Shown: one piece after another, positions 17,917-26,001 of the stretch | Layout of the letters: each line of letters opens with the position of its first letter | Numbering within the stretch: position 1 is the stretch's first letter | Notes under the pieces: model-generated | Seen by the model: only the letters and a program-made list of their open reading frames with translations | Database searches by the model: none | What the model was told of the DNA's origin: nothing | Program-made: the position numbers and the translations under genes | Assembly (NCBI GenBank): GCA_035378845.1 | Contig: DAOSUP010000003.1 | Location: 83,207 to 147,206 of the forward strand | Origin: JAKOUL01 sp035378845 | Lineage (GTDB): Bacteria > Dictyoglomota > Dictyoglomia > Dictyoglomales > Dictyoglomaceae | DNA length: 64,000 nucleotides | Reading direction: 5' to 3'

Positions 17917-18461
17917 AAGATATTTTTACCTATGGGATTACTTTAATGTTGATTTGTGCTTTGGCTGCAGCTGCACTCGCTTTCACTTATGAAAAAACTC
18001 AAAAAGTAATTGAGTTAAATGAAGCAAGGGAAAAAGAAAAAGCTTTAAAGGAGATTCTTTCTTCAGCAAAAAGATTTGTAAAACTTGAGAATAATATTAC
18101 ACCAAAAGATCCTTTAGTTAATATTCAAGAAGTATATATTGGTTATGATGATGGAGAAAAAGTTGGTAGTATCTGGGAAGTAAGTACCAAAGGATATAGT
18201 AGTGAGATTAAGCTTCTTGTAGGTGTAGATAAAAATAATAAGATTTTAGAAGTAAGAGTGATGTCCCAGGAAGAAACTCCTGGACTTGGAGCAGAAGTGA
18301 CAAAAGAAGGTTTTTTAAAACAATTTCTTGGTAAAAATGAGCCCAATTTAGAGGTAAAGAGGAATATCAATCCAGTTACAGGAGCAACAATATCATCAAG
18401 AGCTGTAGTAAGGGCAATAAATGAAGTTTTAAACCATACGAATTTTGAGGGGGGAGGATAA
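17913..18461 (+). CDS. rnfG: Rnf complex subunit RnfG (covalent FMN)
   Basis: 182 residues with one N-terminal membrane helix (about 7-25) and an extracytoplasmic FMN-binding domain. TGATISSRAVVRAIN at 156-170 is the flavinylation motif. By family knowledge FMN is attached through the last threonine of TGAT (T159) by ApbE, encoded four genes downstream. QEETPGLGAEV is also typical. The ATG overlaps the rnfD stop, and the stop overlaps the rnfE start. Confidence 0.95.
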   Translation: MKDIFTYGITLMLICALAAAALAFTYEKTQKVIELNEAREKEKALKEILSSAKRFVKLENNITPKDPLVNIQEVYIGYDDGEKVGSIWEVSTKGYSSEIKLLVGVDKNNKILEVRVMSQEETPGLGAEVTKEGFLKQFLGKNEPNLEVKRNINPVTGATISSRAVVRAINEVLNHTNFEGGG

Positions 18462-19060
18462 TGAAAGAATTTTGGCAGAATTTTGTTAACGCTATTTTTA
18501 AAGAAAATCCTATTCTTATACTGATGCTTGGATTGTGTTCAGTGCTTGCTGTCTCTACAAGTGTTCAGAATTCTTTAGGAATGGGACTTGCTTTCTCGTT
18601 TGTGATGATATTCTCCAACATACTTGTCTCTTTACTGCGTCCTATAACTCCATATAATATAAGAATCCCTATATTTATAATAGCCATAGGAATGTTTACT
18701 ACCATAATTGATCTGGTAATGTCAGCTTATTTTACTGAACTTCATAAGTCCTTAGGAATATTTATTCCTCTTATTGTGGTAAACTGCATGATTATCGGTA
18801 GGGCAGAGGCTTTTGCTTATAAAAATTCTGTTCTAAATTCTTTAGCAGATGGTCTTGGTATGAGTGTGGGATACCTTTGGGTAATTGTTACATTAGGTAT
18901 GTTAAGAGAATTTTTAGGGTCAGGTACTATTCTGGGAATTCCTATTTTACCAGGAATTTTTAAACCTACTCTGGCTTTTATTATGCCTCCTGGTGCTTTT
19001 TGGGGAATAGGCTTTCTTATTGCTTTGTTGAACTGGGCTGGAAATAAGTTTAGGAGGTAA
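18461..19060 (+). CDS. rnfE: Rnf complex membrane subunit RnfE
   Basis: 199 residues with six predicted membrane helices, of the RnfA/RnfE/NqrD/NqrE family. Conserved segments are NPILILMLGLCSVLAVSTS, FIPLIVVNCMIIGRAEAFA and the LREFLGSGTILG loop. By family knowledge the NCxIxGRAEA-type helix contributes a cysteine ligand to a membrane-embedded iron centre shared with RnfA. A GGGGGGAGGA ribosome binding site precedes it. Confidence 0.95.
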   Translation: MKEFWQNFVNAIFKENPILILMLGLCSVLAVSTSVQNSLGMGLAFSFVMIFSNILVSLLRPITPYNIRIPIFIIAIGMFTTIIDLVMSAYFTELHKSLGIFIPLIVVNCMIIGRAEAFAYKNSVLNSLADGLGMSVGYLWVIVTLGMLREFLGSGTILGIPILPGIFKPTLAFIMPPGAFWGIGFLIALLNWAGNKFRR

Positions 19061-19065
19061 TGAGT

Positions 19066-19653
19066 ATGGAGTCTTTAATGAAACTATTTAGTTTATTCTT
19101 TTTTGCTATGATAGTAGATAATATCATATTTATGAGGTTTTTAGCATTATGCTCTTATGTAGGAATGACCTCCCAATTTGATACATCTGTAGGAATGGGT
19201 TTTGCTGTTACATTTGTTATGGTTATGGCTTCTGTAGTTACCTTCTTTGTCTATTATTATATTCTTTTACCATTGAATCTTGTTTTCTTGAGGACATTGA
19301 CTTTTATTTTAGTTATTGCAGTCTTGGTACAGTTAGTAGAGATGGTTATAAGAAAAACTTCCCCATATCTTTATAAAGCTATGGGAATATATCTTCCACT
19401 TATTACTACAAACTGTGCTATCTTAGCAGTTACATTTTTAAATATAGATTATCATTACAATCTCTTGGAGACCATTGTATATTCCATAGGAGTTTCTCTG
19501 GGTTATACTATCGCTTTAATATTACTCTCAAGCATTAGGGAAAGACTTGCATATTCAGATACCCCTAAATTTTGGCAAGGTTATCCTATAGTTTTTATAA
19601 CTTCAGGACTTCTAGCCCTTGTATTTTTAGGTTTTCAGGGTATGGCACATTAA
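19066..19653 (+). CDS. rnfA: Rnf complex membrane subunit RnfA
   Basis: About 195 residues with six membrane helices, the partner of RnfE in inverted topology. Conserved segments are AMIVDNIIFMRFLALCSYVG, YLPLITTNCAILAVTF and SSIRERLAYSDTPKFWQGYPI. By family knowledge the TNCA cysteine and one from RnfE hold a membrane iron-sulfur centre. I choose ATG 19066, 8 bases after GGAGG; ATG 19060, which overlaps the rnfE stop, lies only 2 bases after that motif. Confidence 0.93.
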   Translation: MESLMKLFSLFFFAMIVDNIIFMRFLALCSYVGMTSQFDTSVGMGFAVTFVMVMASVVTFFVYYYILLPLNLVFLRTLTFILVIAVLVQLVEMVIRKTSPYLYKAMGIYLPLITTNCAILAVTFLNIDYHYNLLETIVYSIGVSLGYTIALILLSSIRERLAYSDTPKFWQGYPIVFITSGLLALVFLGFQGMAH

Positions 19654-19673
19654 AAGGGAGGAAAAATTAAAAA

Positions 19674-20474
19674 ATGGGATTAATAATCACGTCAGCTTTA
19701 GTTTTAGGAAGTATGGGATTGATCTTTGGGGTAGGTTTAGCTATTGCAGGTCGGAAATTTAAGGTTGAAATAGATCCAAGACTGGCTGAGATCTTAAGCG
19801 CTTTACCAGGTAGTAATTGTGGTGCTTGTGGCTATTCTGGATGTGAATCATGTGCACAAGCGATTTTAGAGGGTAAAGCTCCTGTTACAGCTTGTGTTGC
19901 AGGAGGAGAAAAAACAGCTCAAAATGTGGCTCAAATTCTTGATGTGAAGAATATAAGAACAGTGGTAAAAAATGTTGCTTTTTTAACTTGTCAAGGGGCA
20001 AAGGGTATAGCTCAGGATAAGTTTATATACTATGGACTTGAAACTTGTAAGATTGCAAATTTAATTCAGGGAGGTTATAAGGCTTGTCCTACCGGATGTC
20101 TTATCTTTGGGGATTGTGTAGAAGCTTGTGTTTTTGATGCTATTCATATAGGATCTGACGGTCTTCCTAAAATAGATATGGAAAAATGTACAGGTTGTGG
20201 ACTTTGTGTAAAAGCATGCCCTAGAGGAGTTCTTAGTTTATTTTCTGTGGATATCCCGTTGCTTTTAGGATGCAAGTCTGCTCTTCCTGGTCCCGATGCA
20301 AGAAAAGTATGTGATCGGGCATGTATTGCTTGTGGAATATGTGAGAAAGCTTGCCCTACAGGTGCAATTAAGATGGATGGCAGATTCCCTGTAATAGATT
20401 ATAGTCTTTGTAATAGTTGCGGGATTTGTGTGGAGAAATGTCCAACAAAGTCGTTAATCTTATTAAAGCAGTAG
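19674..20474 (+). CDS. rnfB: Rnf complex ferredoxin-like subunit RnfB
   Basis: 266 residues. An N-terminal membrane helix is followed by the four-cysteine cluster domain SNCGACGYSGCESCAQAI, with a further CV motif, and several 4Fe-4S cassettes (CTGCGLCVKACP, CIACGICEKACP and CNSCGICVEKCP). It is thought to be the entry point for electrons from ferredoxin. Last rnf gene. Its 3' end overlaps the start of apbE by about 37 bases in another frame. Confidence 0.95.
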   Translation: MGLIITSALVLGSMGLIFGVGLAIAGRKFKVEIDPRLAEILSALPGSNCGACGYSGCESCAQAILEGKAPVTACVAGGEKTAQNVAQILDVKNIRTVVKNVAFLTCQGAKGIAQDKFIYYGLETCKIANLIQGGYKACPTGCLIFGDCVEACVFDAIHIGSDGLPKIDMEKCTGCGLCVKACPRGVLSLFSVDIPLLLGCKSALPGPDARKVCDRACIACGICEKACPTGAIKMDGRFPVIDYSLCNSCGICVEKCPTKSLILLKQ

Positions 20475-21436
20475 GAGTATTATTTTTAATTGGAATTCTG
20501 TCTTTTTCTTTCTTTAGGAGTAATTCCGAGATAGAAGCTTCTCGGGAAGGAATTTTAATGGATACCTTTGTTAGTATTAAGCTTTGGGGTAAGGATAGAA
20601 ATGTAGCGTTAGAGGAATCTTGGAAAACATTAGAGTATTTAAGTAAAGTTTTTGACAGGTTCAATTCGGAAAGTGAAGTATATAAAATCAATGAAAACGC
20701 AGGAAGATTTGTAGATGTTTCAGAAGATACATTAAATATTATAAAAACTGCAAGAAAATATGCAGAACTTTCTAACGGGTATTTTGATCCAACTGTTTCA
20801 CCTCTATTAGAAATCTGGGGCTTTTATAATAGGAATTATAGAGTACCTTCTGAAATAGAGATTGAAAAAGCTTTGAACTTTGTGAATTTTAGGAAGATTG
20901 AAGTAGAAGATAATAAAGTAAAGCTGACAAAAAATGGAATGGGGATAGATTTAGGAGGAGTAGCAAAGGGATATATGGCAGAGAAGCTTTTAAACATTGC
21001 AAAAAAATATTCTCTTACAAGAGGGATTTTTGATATAGGAGGGACTATTGCAGTTTTTGGTAAGCCATTAGAAGGCGAATCCTGGGGAATAAATATAAGA
21101 CATCCAAGGGAAGATGGGTTTTTAGGAAAAGTATTGATAAAAGAAGGGGTTGTTGCAACTTCTGGAGATTACGAAAGATTTTTTATTAAAGATGGGAAAA
21201 GATATTGTCATATTTTTAATCCAAAGACTGGTTATCCAGAAGGAGATCTTATGAGTGTGAGTGTAATAAGTCAAAGTGGAACAGAGGCTGATATCCTATC
21301 TACTACCTTTTTTGCTGCTGGTAAGGAGGCTGTAACCTTATGGAGAGAAAAATTTTCTAACGTAGGATTAATACTAATGTATTCTGATGGAAAATTATGG
21401 ATTTCTGATAATGTGATATTTAGAGTTGAAAAATGA
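20438..21436 (+). CDS. apbE: FAD:protein FMN transferase (ApbE family)
   Basis: About 332 residues. An N-terminal hydrophobic anchor (about 10-28) is followed by the ApbE fold: GILMDTFVSIKLWG, DLGGVAKGYMAEKLL, SGDYERFF and HIFNPKTGYP, with the metal-binding region near ADILSTTFFAAG. ApbE hydrolyses FAD and attaches FMN to threonine in RnfG and RnfD. Its place directly after rnfB supports that role. I take ATG 20438 as the start, inside rnfB after GTGGAG; the longer reading from TTG 20417 seems unnecessary. Confidence 0.93.
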   Translation: MSNKVVNLIKAVGVLFLIGILSFSFFRSNSEIEASREGILMDTFVSIKLWGKDRNVALEESWKTLEYLSKVFDRFNSESEVYKINENAGRFVDVSEDTLNIIKTARKYAELSNGYFDPTVSPLLEIWGFYNRNYRVPSEIEIEKALNFVNFRKIEVEDNKVKLTKNGMGIDLGGVAKGYMAEKLLNIAKKYSLTRGIFDIGGTIAVFGKPLEGESWGINIRHPREDGFLGKVLIKEGVVATSGDYERFFIKDGKRYCHIFNPKTGYPEGDLMSVSVISQSGTEADILSTTFFAAGKEAVTLWREKFSNVGLILMYSDGKLWISDNVIFRVEK

Positions 21437-21972
21437 GAGATAAGATTTACGAGAATAAAGTTTTATACTTGACTTTGCTTGCTATACTACTTTCTGTAGC
21501 ATGCATACTGTTTTACTTAGAAAGTATATTTATAACTCCTCTCTTTCCTATCCCTGGAGCTAAACTTGGGATTGCAAATCTTGTTTCTTTAGTTATGATA
21601 TACACATTAAGTTGGAAAGAGGCTCTATTAATAACTATTTTAAGAGTCATAATAGTTAATTTTATATTGGGAACTTTTTTGAATATCTCATTTTTTTTAG
21701 GACTTTTTGGGGGTATAATGAGTACCATTGTGATGGGTATTGTGAAAAATACCTCCTTAAGTTTAGTTACAAATAGTGTTTTGGGAGCTATAACTCACAA
21801 TTTAACACAGCTCTTGGTTGTTATTTTTTTTGTACAGCATTCTGGGATTCTCTACTATGCTCCTTTCTTAATTCTTTTTGGGATAATTACAGGATCTGTA
21901 AATGGAATAATAGGAAGATATGTTATTAAAAGTTTAGAAAAAATTTTGGGGGTAAATGATGAGAAGAAGTAG
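21433..21972 (+). CDS. Gx-family membrane protein (formerly heptaprenyl diphosphate synthase component I)
   Basis: 179 residues with about five hydrophobic helices. PLFPIPGAKLGIANLVSLVMIY is the hallmark segment of the Gx transporter family, long mislabelled as heptaprenyl diphosphate synthase component I; it resembles small-molecule uptake proteins. Substrate unknown. Translation is coupled to apbE (ATGA). The tight linkage with apbE and rnf suggests a role in supplying the flavin system or its cofactor, but this is inference. Confidence 0.8.
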   Translation: MRDKIYENKVLYLTLLAILLSVACILFYLESIFITPLFPIPGAKLGIANLVSLVMIYTLSWKEALLITILRVIIVNFILGTFLNISFFLGLFGGIMSTIVMGIVKNTSLSLVTNSVLGAITHNLTQLLVVIFFVQHSGILYYAPFLILFGIITGSVNGIIGRYVIKSLEKILGVNDEKK

Positions 21973-22204
21973 AATGTCTACGAGACTCTTTATTTTCCTT
22001 ATTGTTTTGGGCATGATAATAGGAGGGGTTGTAGCAGAAGCTTTAGGAGATAGACTTGAAATACTAAGAGATGGAATTTTTATTGGATTCTCTCCCTTTA
22101 CCGTAGATTTATATTTTGTAACTTTTACTTTTGGCTTTGATTTAAGAATTAATTTAGGAAGTGTTATAGGAATCCTTGTGGTATTGCTTTTCTATAGTAT
22201 TTAA
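21956..22204 (+). CDS. DUF4321 small membrane protein
   Basis: 82 residues with two hydrophobic segments (about 10-27 and 62-80). The layout with an intervening IGFSPFTVDLYFVTFTFGF segment matches the DUF4321 family of short membrane proteins known from Clostridia. No function is established. It overlaps the preceding gene by 17 bases, with GGGGGT as ribosome binding site; ATG 21959 is an equally possible start. Probably the last gene of the long tig to DUF4321 run. Confidence 0.75.
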   Translation: MMRRSRMSTRLFIFLIVLGMIIGGVVAEALGDRLEILRDGIFIGFSPFTVDLYFVTFTFGFDLRINLGSVIGILVVLLFYSI

Positions 22205-22213
22205 GGTTATAAT
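22184..22213 (+). promoter_or_regulatory. Promoter immediately before ftsX
   Basis: TTGCTT (22184-22189) and TATAAT (22208-22213) are separated by 18 bases. The ftsX ATG begins 7 bases after the -10 hexamer, where transcription would normally start, and no good Shine-Dalgarno is present. This would give a leaderless mRNA. Confidence 0.5.
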
Positions 22214-22219
22214 TTAGCT

Positions 22220-23026
22220 ATGGGTAGTGGAAATTTTTGGGAAGGTATAAAAACTAAAGGATTATTTTTGTTTTTATCTTTTCTAGTGCTCTTTACTGTT
22301 TTTTTGTCTCTTATAGTATTTGTAACTTCTGTAAATGGTTCTTTAAACTTGTGGCTTGAAAAGATTAAGATCTATGCTTTTATCTCTCCTGAAACACCTG
22401 ATTCTAAAATTTTAAAATTAATAGAAGATTTAAAATCTAATTTTAAATTTAAAGAAGTGGTATATATAACCCAGAAGGATGCTTGGGATAGGTTAAAGGA
22501 GACATTAGGAGGAGAAAATGAGATATTTTCATGGGGATCTCCCGAGGCTTTACCAAAAGCTTTAGAGATTACACCTATTACCCTAGAGAAATTTGAGGAT
22601 CTAAAAAGTTTTCTTCTAAATTACAGCTTTGTAGAAGAAATTAGATATTCGGAAAATATGATAAATGAATGGAATCAGCTTAATAGAGTAGTGGGGTCTA
22701 TTAAGAAGATCTTTATTTATTTAGGTAGTTTAGCATTTTTAATTATTTCTGTAGAACTACTTGCTCATGTTCATTTAGCATATCCGAAATTTTCTGTCAC
22801 TTCTCAGATATGGGAAAACATTTTTATTACTTTTCTATCTTCCTTTTTTTCCATTTTAATTGTTTATTTTTCCTTCTCCTTATTAAAGGATCAAATATCA
22901 AGGGTTCTTCCATATTTTGTATATGTATTTGATCTGAGGCATATTTTAGTTTGGGTTTTATATTTTGTACTTTCAAATATTATTATAAGTTTTACATCTG
23001 CTTTAATAAGTTTCCAGAGATTGTAA
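22220..23026 (+). CDS. ftsX: FtsX-like cell division / peptidase-activating membrane protein
   Basis: 268 residues with the FtsX plan: an N-terminal membrane helix (about 13-35), an extracytoplasmic domain that begins KIYAFISPETPDSKILKLI, and three C-terminal helices (about 163-180, 195-220 and 235-262). Family members pair with the ATPase FtsE and switch on a murein hydrolase through the outer domain. The next gene encodes such a LytM peptidase with a coiled coil. No ftsE lies beside it here. The start has no clear Shine-Dalgarno. Confidence 0.82.
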   Translation: MGSGNFWEGIKTKGLFLFLSFLVLFTVFLSLIVFVTSVNGSLNLWLEKIKIYAFISPETPDSKILKLIEDLKSNFKFKEVVYITQKDAWDRLKETLGGENEIFSWGSPEALPKALEITPITLEKFEDLKSFLLNYSFVEEIRYSENMINEWNQLNRVVGSIKKIFIYLGSLAFLIISVELLAHVHLAYPKFSVTSQIWENIFITFLSSFFSILIVYFSFSLLKDQISRVLPYFVYVFDLRHILVWVLYFVLSNIIISFTSALISFQRL

Positions 23027-23027
23027 T

Positions 23028-24158
23028 ATGATAAGGAAATTAATATCGGGGATATTATTTATACTTTTAGTATTTAACCTTACTCTTACAAAAGGAGTCT
23101 CTGCAGACGTTCTTTCTCAAAAACAGAAAGAGCTTCAACAGAAAAAGCAGCAGATTCAAGATCTAAAGAGTAAAGTAAAGACTCTTGAAAAGACCGAGGT
23201 CAATATTGTTAGTGAGATAAATTCTATTGATAGAGAATTGGATCAGGCAGAAAAAGAACTTAATGTGGCTGAAACTAAACTAAGAGAATCTCAAGCAAGA
23301 CTGTTAGTTCTTTCAACTCAACTTAATTTGACGCAGAGAAATTTGAAATTTAGGATTTTAAATTATAAGGAAAATTTAGGTGAGGTGTTTAAAGTACTAC
23401 AGACATTAAAGGCTGATCTTATTTTATGTGAAGACTCTTTTAATACTCTTGCAGTACCTTATTATTTGCGGTCATTGATAAAAGTTGAGGCAAATAGGAT
23501 AACAGAGATAAATAATCAATATAAAGATCTTACTCAGAAGAAAAAAGAATGGGAGGAAGAAAAAAAGAATGCAGAAGTTTTAGTAAAGAATATTTCAGAC
23601 AAGAAAGCTTATATAGAGAAGAAAAAAAGAGAAAAAACAGCATATTTAGATAAAGTTAGAACTCAAAAAAAATATCAGCAGCAAGTTATTGCTACTTTGG
23701 AAAAAGAGTCAAAAGAAATTGAAAATATGATAAAGAAATTAGCATCTTCAAGCGTGCAAAAAGCTCAAAAGGGTAAATTAAGTTGGCCTGTTATAGGTAG
23801 TATTTCTTCAAAATTTGGTATGAGGCCACATCCAATTCTTGGAGGTGCTCCTCTTTCTCATACAGGTATAGATATAGCAGTAGCATATGGAACCCCTATT
23901 AAGGCTGCAGCTTCAGGAAAGGTAATTTATGCTGGTTGGTATGGAGGATATGGAAACTTAATAATTCTGGACCATGGGGGTAATATTTCTACTCTCTATG
24001 GACATTTATCTAAGATTGTAGTAAAAATTGGAGAGGAGGTTGCGGAAGGAGAGATAATTGGATATGTAGGTAGCACAGGACTTAGTACAGGACCTCACTT
24101 ACACTTTGAAGTAAGAGTAACTGGAAGTCCTGTGGATCCTGCGGGATGGCTTAAGTAA
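23028..24158 (+). CDS. Secreted coiled-coil LytM/M23 peptidase (EnvC/PcsB-like)
   Basis: 376 residues: signal peptide (about 1-27), long coiled coil (about 28-235, rich in Gln, Lys and Glu), then an M23 domain beginning LSWPVIGSISSKFGMRPHP. The zinc ligands are in HTGIDIAVAYGTP and near the end HLHFEVRV, so the peptidase site looks intact rather than degenerate. The arrangement matches FtsX-controlled hydrolases or activators, which cleave septal peptidoglycan. It starts one base after the ftsX stop, so translation is probably coupled. Confidence 0.9.
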   Translation: MIRKLISGILFILLVFNLTLTKGVSADVLSQKQKELQQKKQQIQDLKSKVKTLEKTEVNIVSEINSIDRELDQAEKELNVAETKLRESQARLLVLSTQLNLTQRNLKFRILNYKENLGEVFKVLQTLKADLILCEDSFNTLAVPYYLRSLIKVEANRITEINNQYKDLTQKKKEWEEEKKNAEVLVKNISDKKAYIEKKKREKTAYLDKVRTQKKYQQQVIATLEKESKEIENMIKKLASSSVQKAQKGKLSWPVIGSISSKFGMRPHPILGGAPLSHTGIDIAVAYGTPIKAAASGKVIYAGWYGGYGNLIILDHGGNISTLYGHLSKIVVKIGEEVAEGEIIGYVGSTGLSTGPHLHFEVRVTGSPVDPAGWLK

Positions 24159-24185
24159 AAAAATAAAGTGGAGGAGAATTAAGAT

Positions 24186-25436
24186 ATGAAACTTAACAAA
24201 AAATTAGTATTGTTGATAGTTGTTGTAGGAATAGTAATATTTTCTATTCCTAAATTTAGTAGTGCAAAGGATACTCTTGATGATTTGATCTCTAATATGA
24301 GAGTCTTTATTGAGACTCTTTATTATGTAAAAAATGCATATATAGAGACGAATTTAGATAATAAAAAATTAGAATATGAGGCAATAAGAGGTCTTTTAAA
24401 ATCTTTGAATGATCCTTATACTGAATTTTTTGATCCCAATGCATTTAAGATGTTCACAGAAGATATGCAGGGATTTTTTGGTGGTGTAGGGATGAGATTA
24501 GAATCAAAAGATGGGAAAATAGTGGTATTTGCACCTATAGAAAATACTCCTGCTTATAAGGCTGGTGTTAAAGCTGGAGATCAAATAGTAGAGGTAGATG
24601 GAAAATCAGTATTAGATAAATCTTTAGATGAAGTTGTTTCTATGATAAGAGGTGAGGTAGGAAAAGAGGTTAAGATTAAAATATATAGGGAAAAGGAGAA
24701 AAAATACTATGAATTTACTCTAAAGAGAGAAATAATTGAAACTCCAGTTGTTGAAGGTAAAGTTTTAAAAAATAATATAGGGTATGTGTCACTTTCTGAA
24801 TTTACACAGAATTCTCCTCAGAAATTAAGTGAATTTTTGAAAAGTATTGAAAAAAAGGTTGATGGTGTTATATTGGATTTAAGAAACAATCCTGGTGGAG
24901 ATTTAAGGGCTGCTGTTACTATTTCAAGCTTCTTTATCTCCGAAAATGACCAGGTTAAAACTGTTGTAAAGAATGGCGATACTAAAACTTTCACTACAAA
25001 AGGAATTGTAGTATATAGACAGGATAGAGAAAAGAAACTTTATGGAGAAAAGGTGGTTAAAGGTACTTATAAATGGAACAAACCTTTTGTAGTATTAGTA
25101 AACAGATATTCTGCAAGTGCATCTGAGATCTTATCAGGTGCTATAAAAGATTACAAAAAAGCAGTTTTAGTAGGAGAAAAAACTTTTGGTAAAGGTGTAG
25201 TCCAGAGTGTAATTCCTTTATCTGATGGTTCTGCTTTAAAACTTACCACTGAAAAGTATCTGATTCCTTCTGGAAAAGATATAAATAAAGAAGGTATAAC
25301 ACCAGATATGATAGTAGAAATGGATCCAGAAAATGTAGGAAAGGACAATGACATTCAATTGAACAAAGCAATTGAAGTACTAAGCAAGCAAATTTCTAAA
25401 GGGAAAGAAGAAAAGGAACTTGCTCTAACAAAGTAG
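24186..25436 (+). CDS. ctpA: C-terminal processing peptidase CtpA (S41 family)
   Basis: 416 residues with signal peptide (about 1-27), a PDZ domain (about 97-180, starting GFFGGVGMRLES) and the S41 catalytic domain. S309 in NRYSASASEI and K336 in TFGKGVVQ form the expected Ser-Lys dyad. It acts outside the cytoplasmic membrane on protein C-termini. A good ribosome binding site (GGAGGAG) precedes it. Its place after ftsX and a LytM peptidase repeats an order known in Clostridia and Bacilli. Confidence 0.95.
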   Translation: MKLNKKLVLLIVVVGIVIFSIPKFSSAKDTLDDLISNMRVFIETLYYVKNAYIETNLDNKKLEYEAIRGLLKSLNDPYTEFFDPNAFKMFTEDMQGFFGGVGMRLESKDGKIVVFAPIENTPAYKAGVKAGDQIVEVDGKSVLDKSLDEVVSMIRGEVGKEVKIKIYREKEKKYYEFTLKREIIETPVVEGKVLKNNIGYVSLSEFTQNSPQKLSEFLKSIEKKVDGVILDLRNNPGGDLRAAVTISSFFISENDQVKTVVKNGDTKTFTTKGIVVYRQDREKKLYGEKVVKGTYKWNKPFVVLVNRYSASASEILSGAIKDYKKAVLVGEKTFGKGVVQSVIPLSDGSALKLTTEKYLIPSGKDINKEGITPDMIVEMDPENVGKDNDIQLNKAIEVLSKQISKGKEEKELALTK

Positions 25437-25439
25437 CAA

Positions 25440-25997
25440 ATGTTTAATAAAAAAGAAAAACTAATTTTAGGTATATTTTCATTTTTATTCTTATTAGTAT
25501 TAGGCTCTTTAATTTCAAATAATTCTTATTATCCAGGTGATTCTAAAGAAATTAGCTATATAATAGTTCATGTAGCTGGGGATGTTAGGAATCCTGGAGT
25601 TTATAAATTAGGAGAAGAGGCAAGGGTTATAGATGCTATAAATTTAGCAGGAGGACCCTTGTCTTCTGCAGATCTTGATAGACTTAATTTAGCTGATTTT
25701 TTAAAAGATGGTGATAAAATTCAAGTTCCTTCTAAAAATATTCCTTCTTTCCAAAACTCTCCCTCTTCAAAGGTACAGGTTCCTTTAGCAAATACTGAAA
25801 ACTCTGAAAGAATAAACATAAATCTGGCATCTAAGGCTGAGCTTGAGACTCTTCCTGGCATAGGACCTATTCTTGCAGAAAGGATTATCCAGTATAGAGA
25901 AGAAAATGGCAATTTTTCTTCTCTATCTGATCTTTTAGAGGTGAAGGGTATAGGAGAAAAGAAGATAGAAAAGATTAAAGATAAAATTACATGGTGA
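25440..25997 (+). CDS. comEA: Competence protein ComEA (SLBB and helix-hairpin-helix)
   Basis: 185 residues: N-terminal membrane anchor (about 8-25), an SLBB domain (VHVAGDVRNPGVYKL, GGPLSSADLDRLNLADFLKDGD), a Ser/Pro-rich linker, and a C-terminal double helix-hairpin-helix DNA-binding domain with INLASKAELETLPGIGP and LLEVKGIGEKKIEKIK. ComEA captures incoming DNA at the cell surface during transformation. There is no clear Shine-Dalgarno; the ATG lies three bases after the ctpA stop, which favours reinitiation. Adjacent to comEC. Confidence 0.93.
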   Translation: MFNKKEKLILGIFSFLFLLVLGSLISNNSYYPGDSKEISYIIVHVAGDVRNPGVYKLGEEARVIDAINLAGGPLSSADLDRLNLADFLKDGDKIQVPSKNIPSFQNSPSSKVQVPLANTENSERININLASKAELETLPGIGPILAERIIQYREENGNFSSLSDLLEVKGIGEKKIEKIKDKITW

Positions 25998-26001
25998 GCT
26001 C

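Noticed and set aside
22390..22440. AT-rich inverted repeat TTTAAAATTA / TAATTTTAAA in ftsX
   Set aside because: Composed almost only of A and T; expected by chance in this composition.
24300..24319. 7-bp inverted repeat AGAGTCT / AGACTCT in ctpA
   Set aside because: Too short to stand out, although its position (about 115 bases into the gene) resembles the stronger cases.
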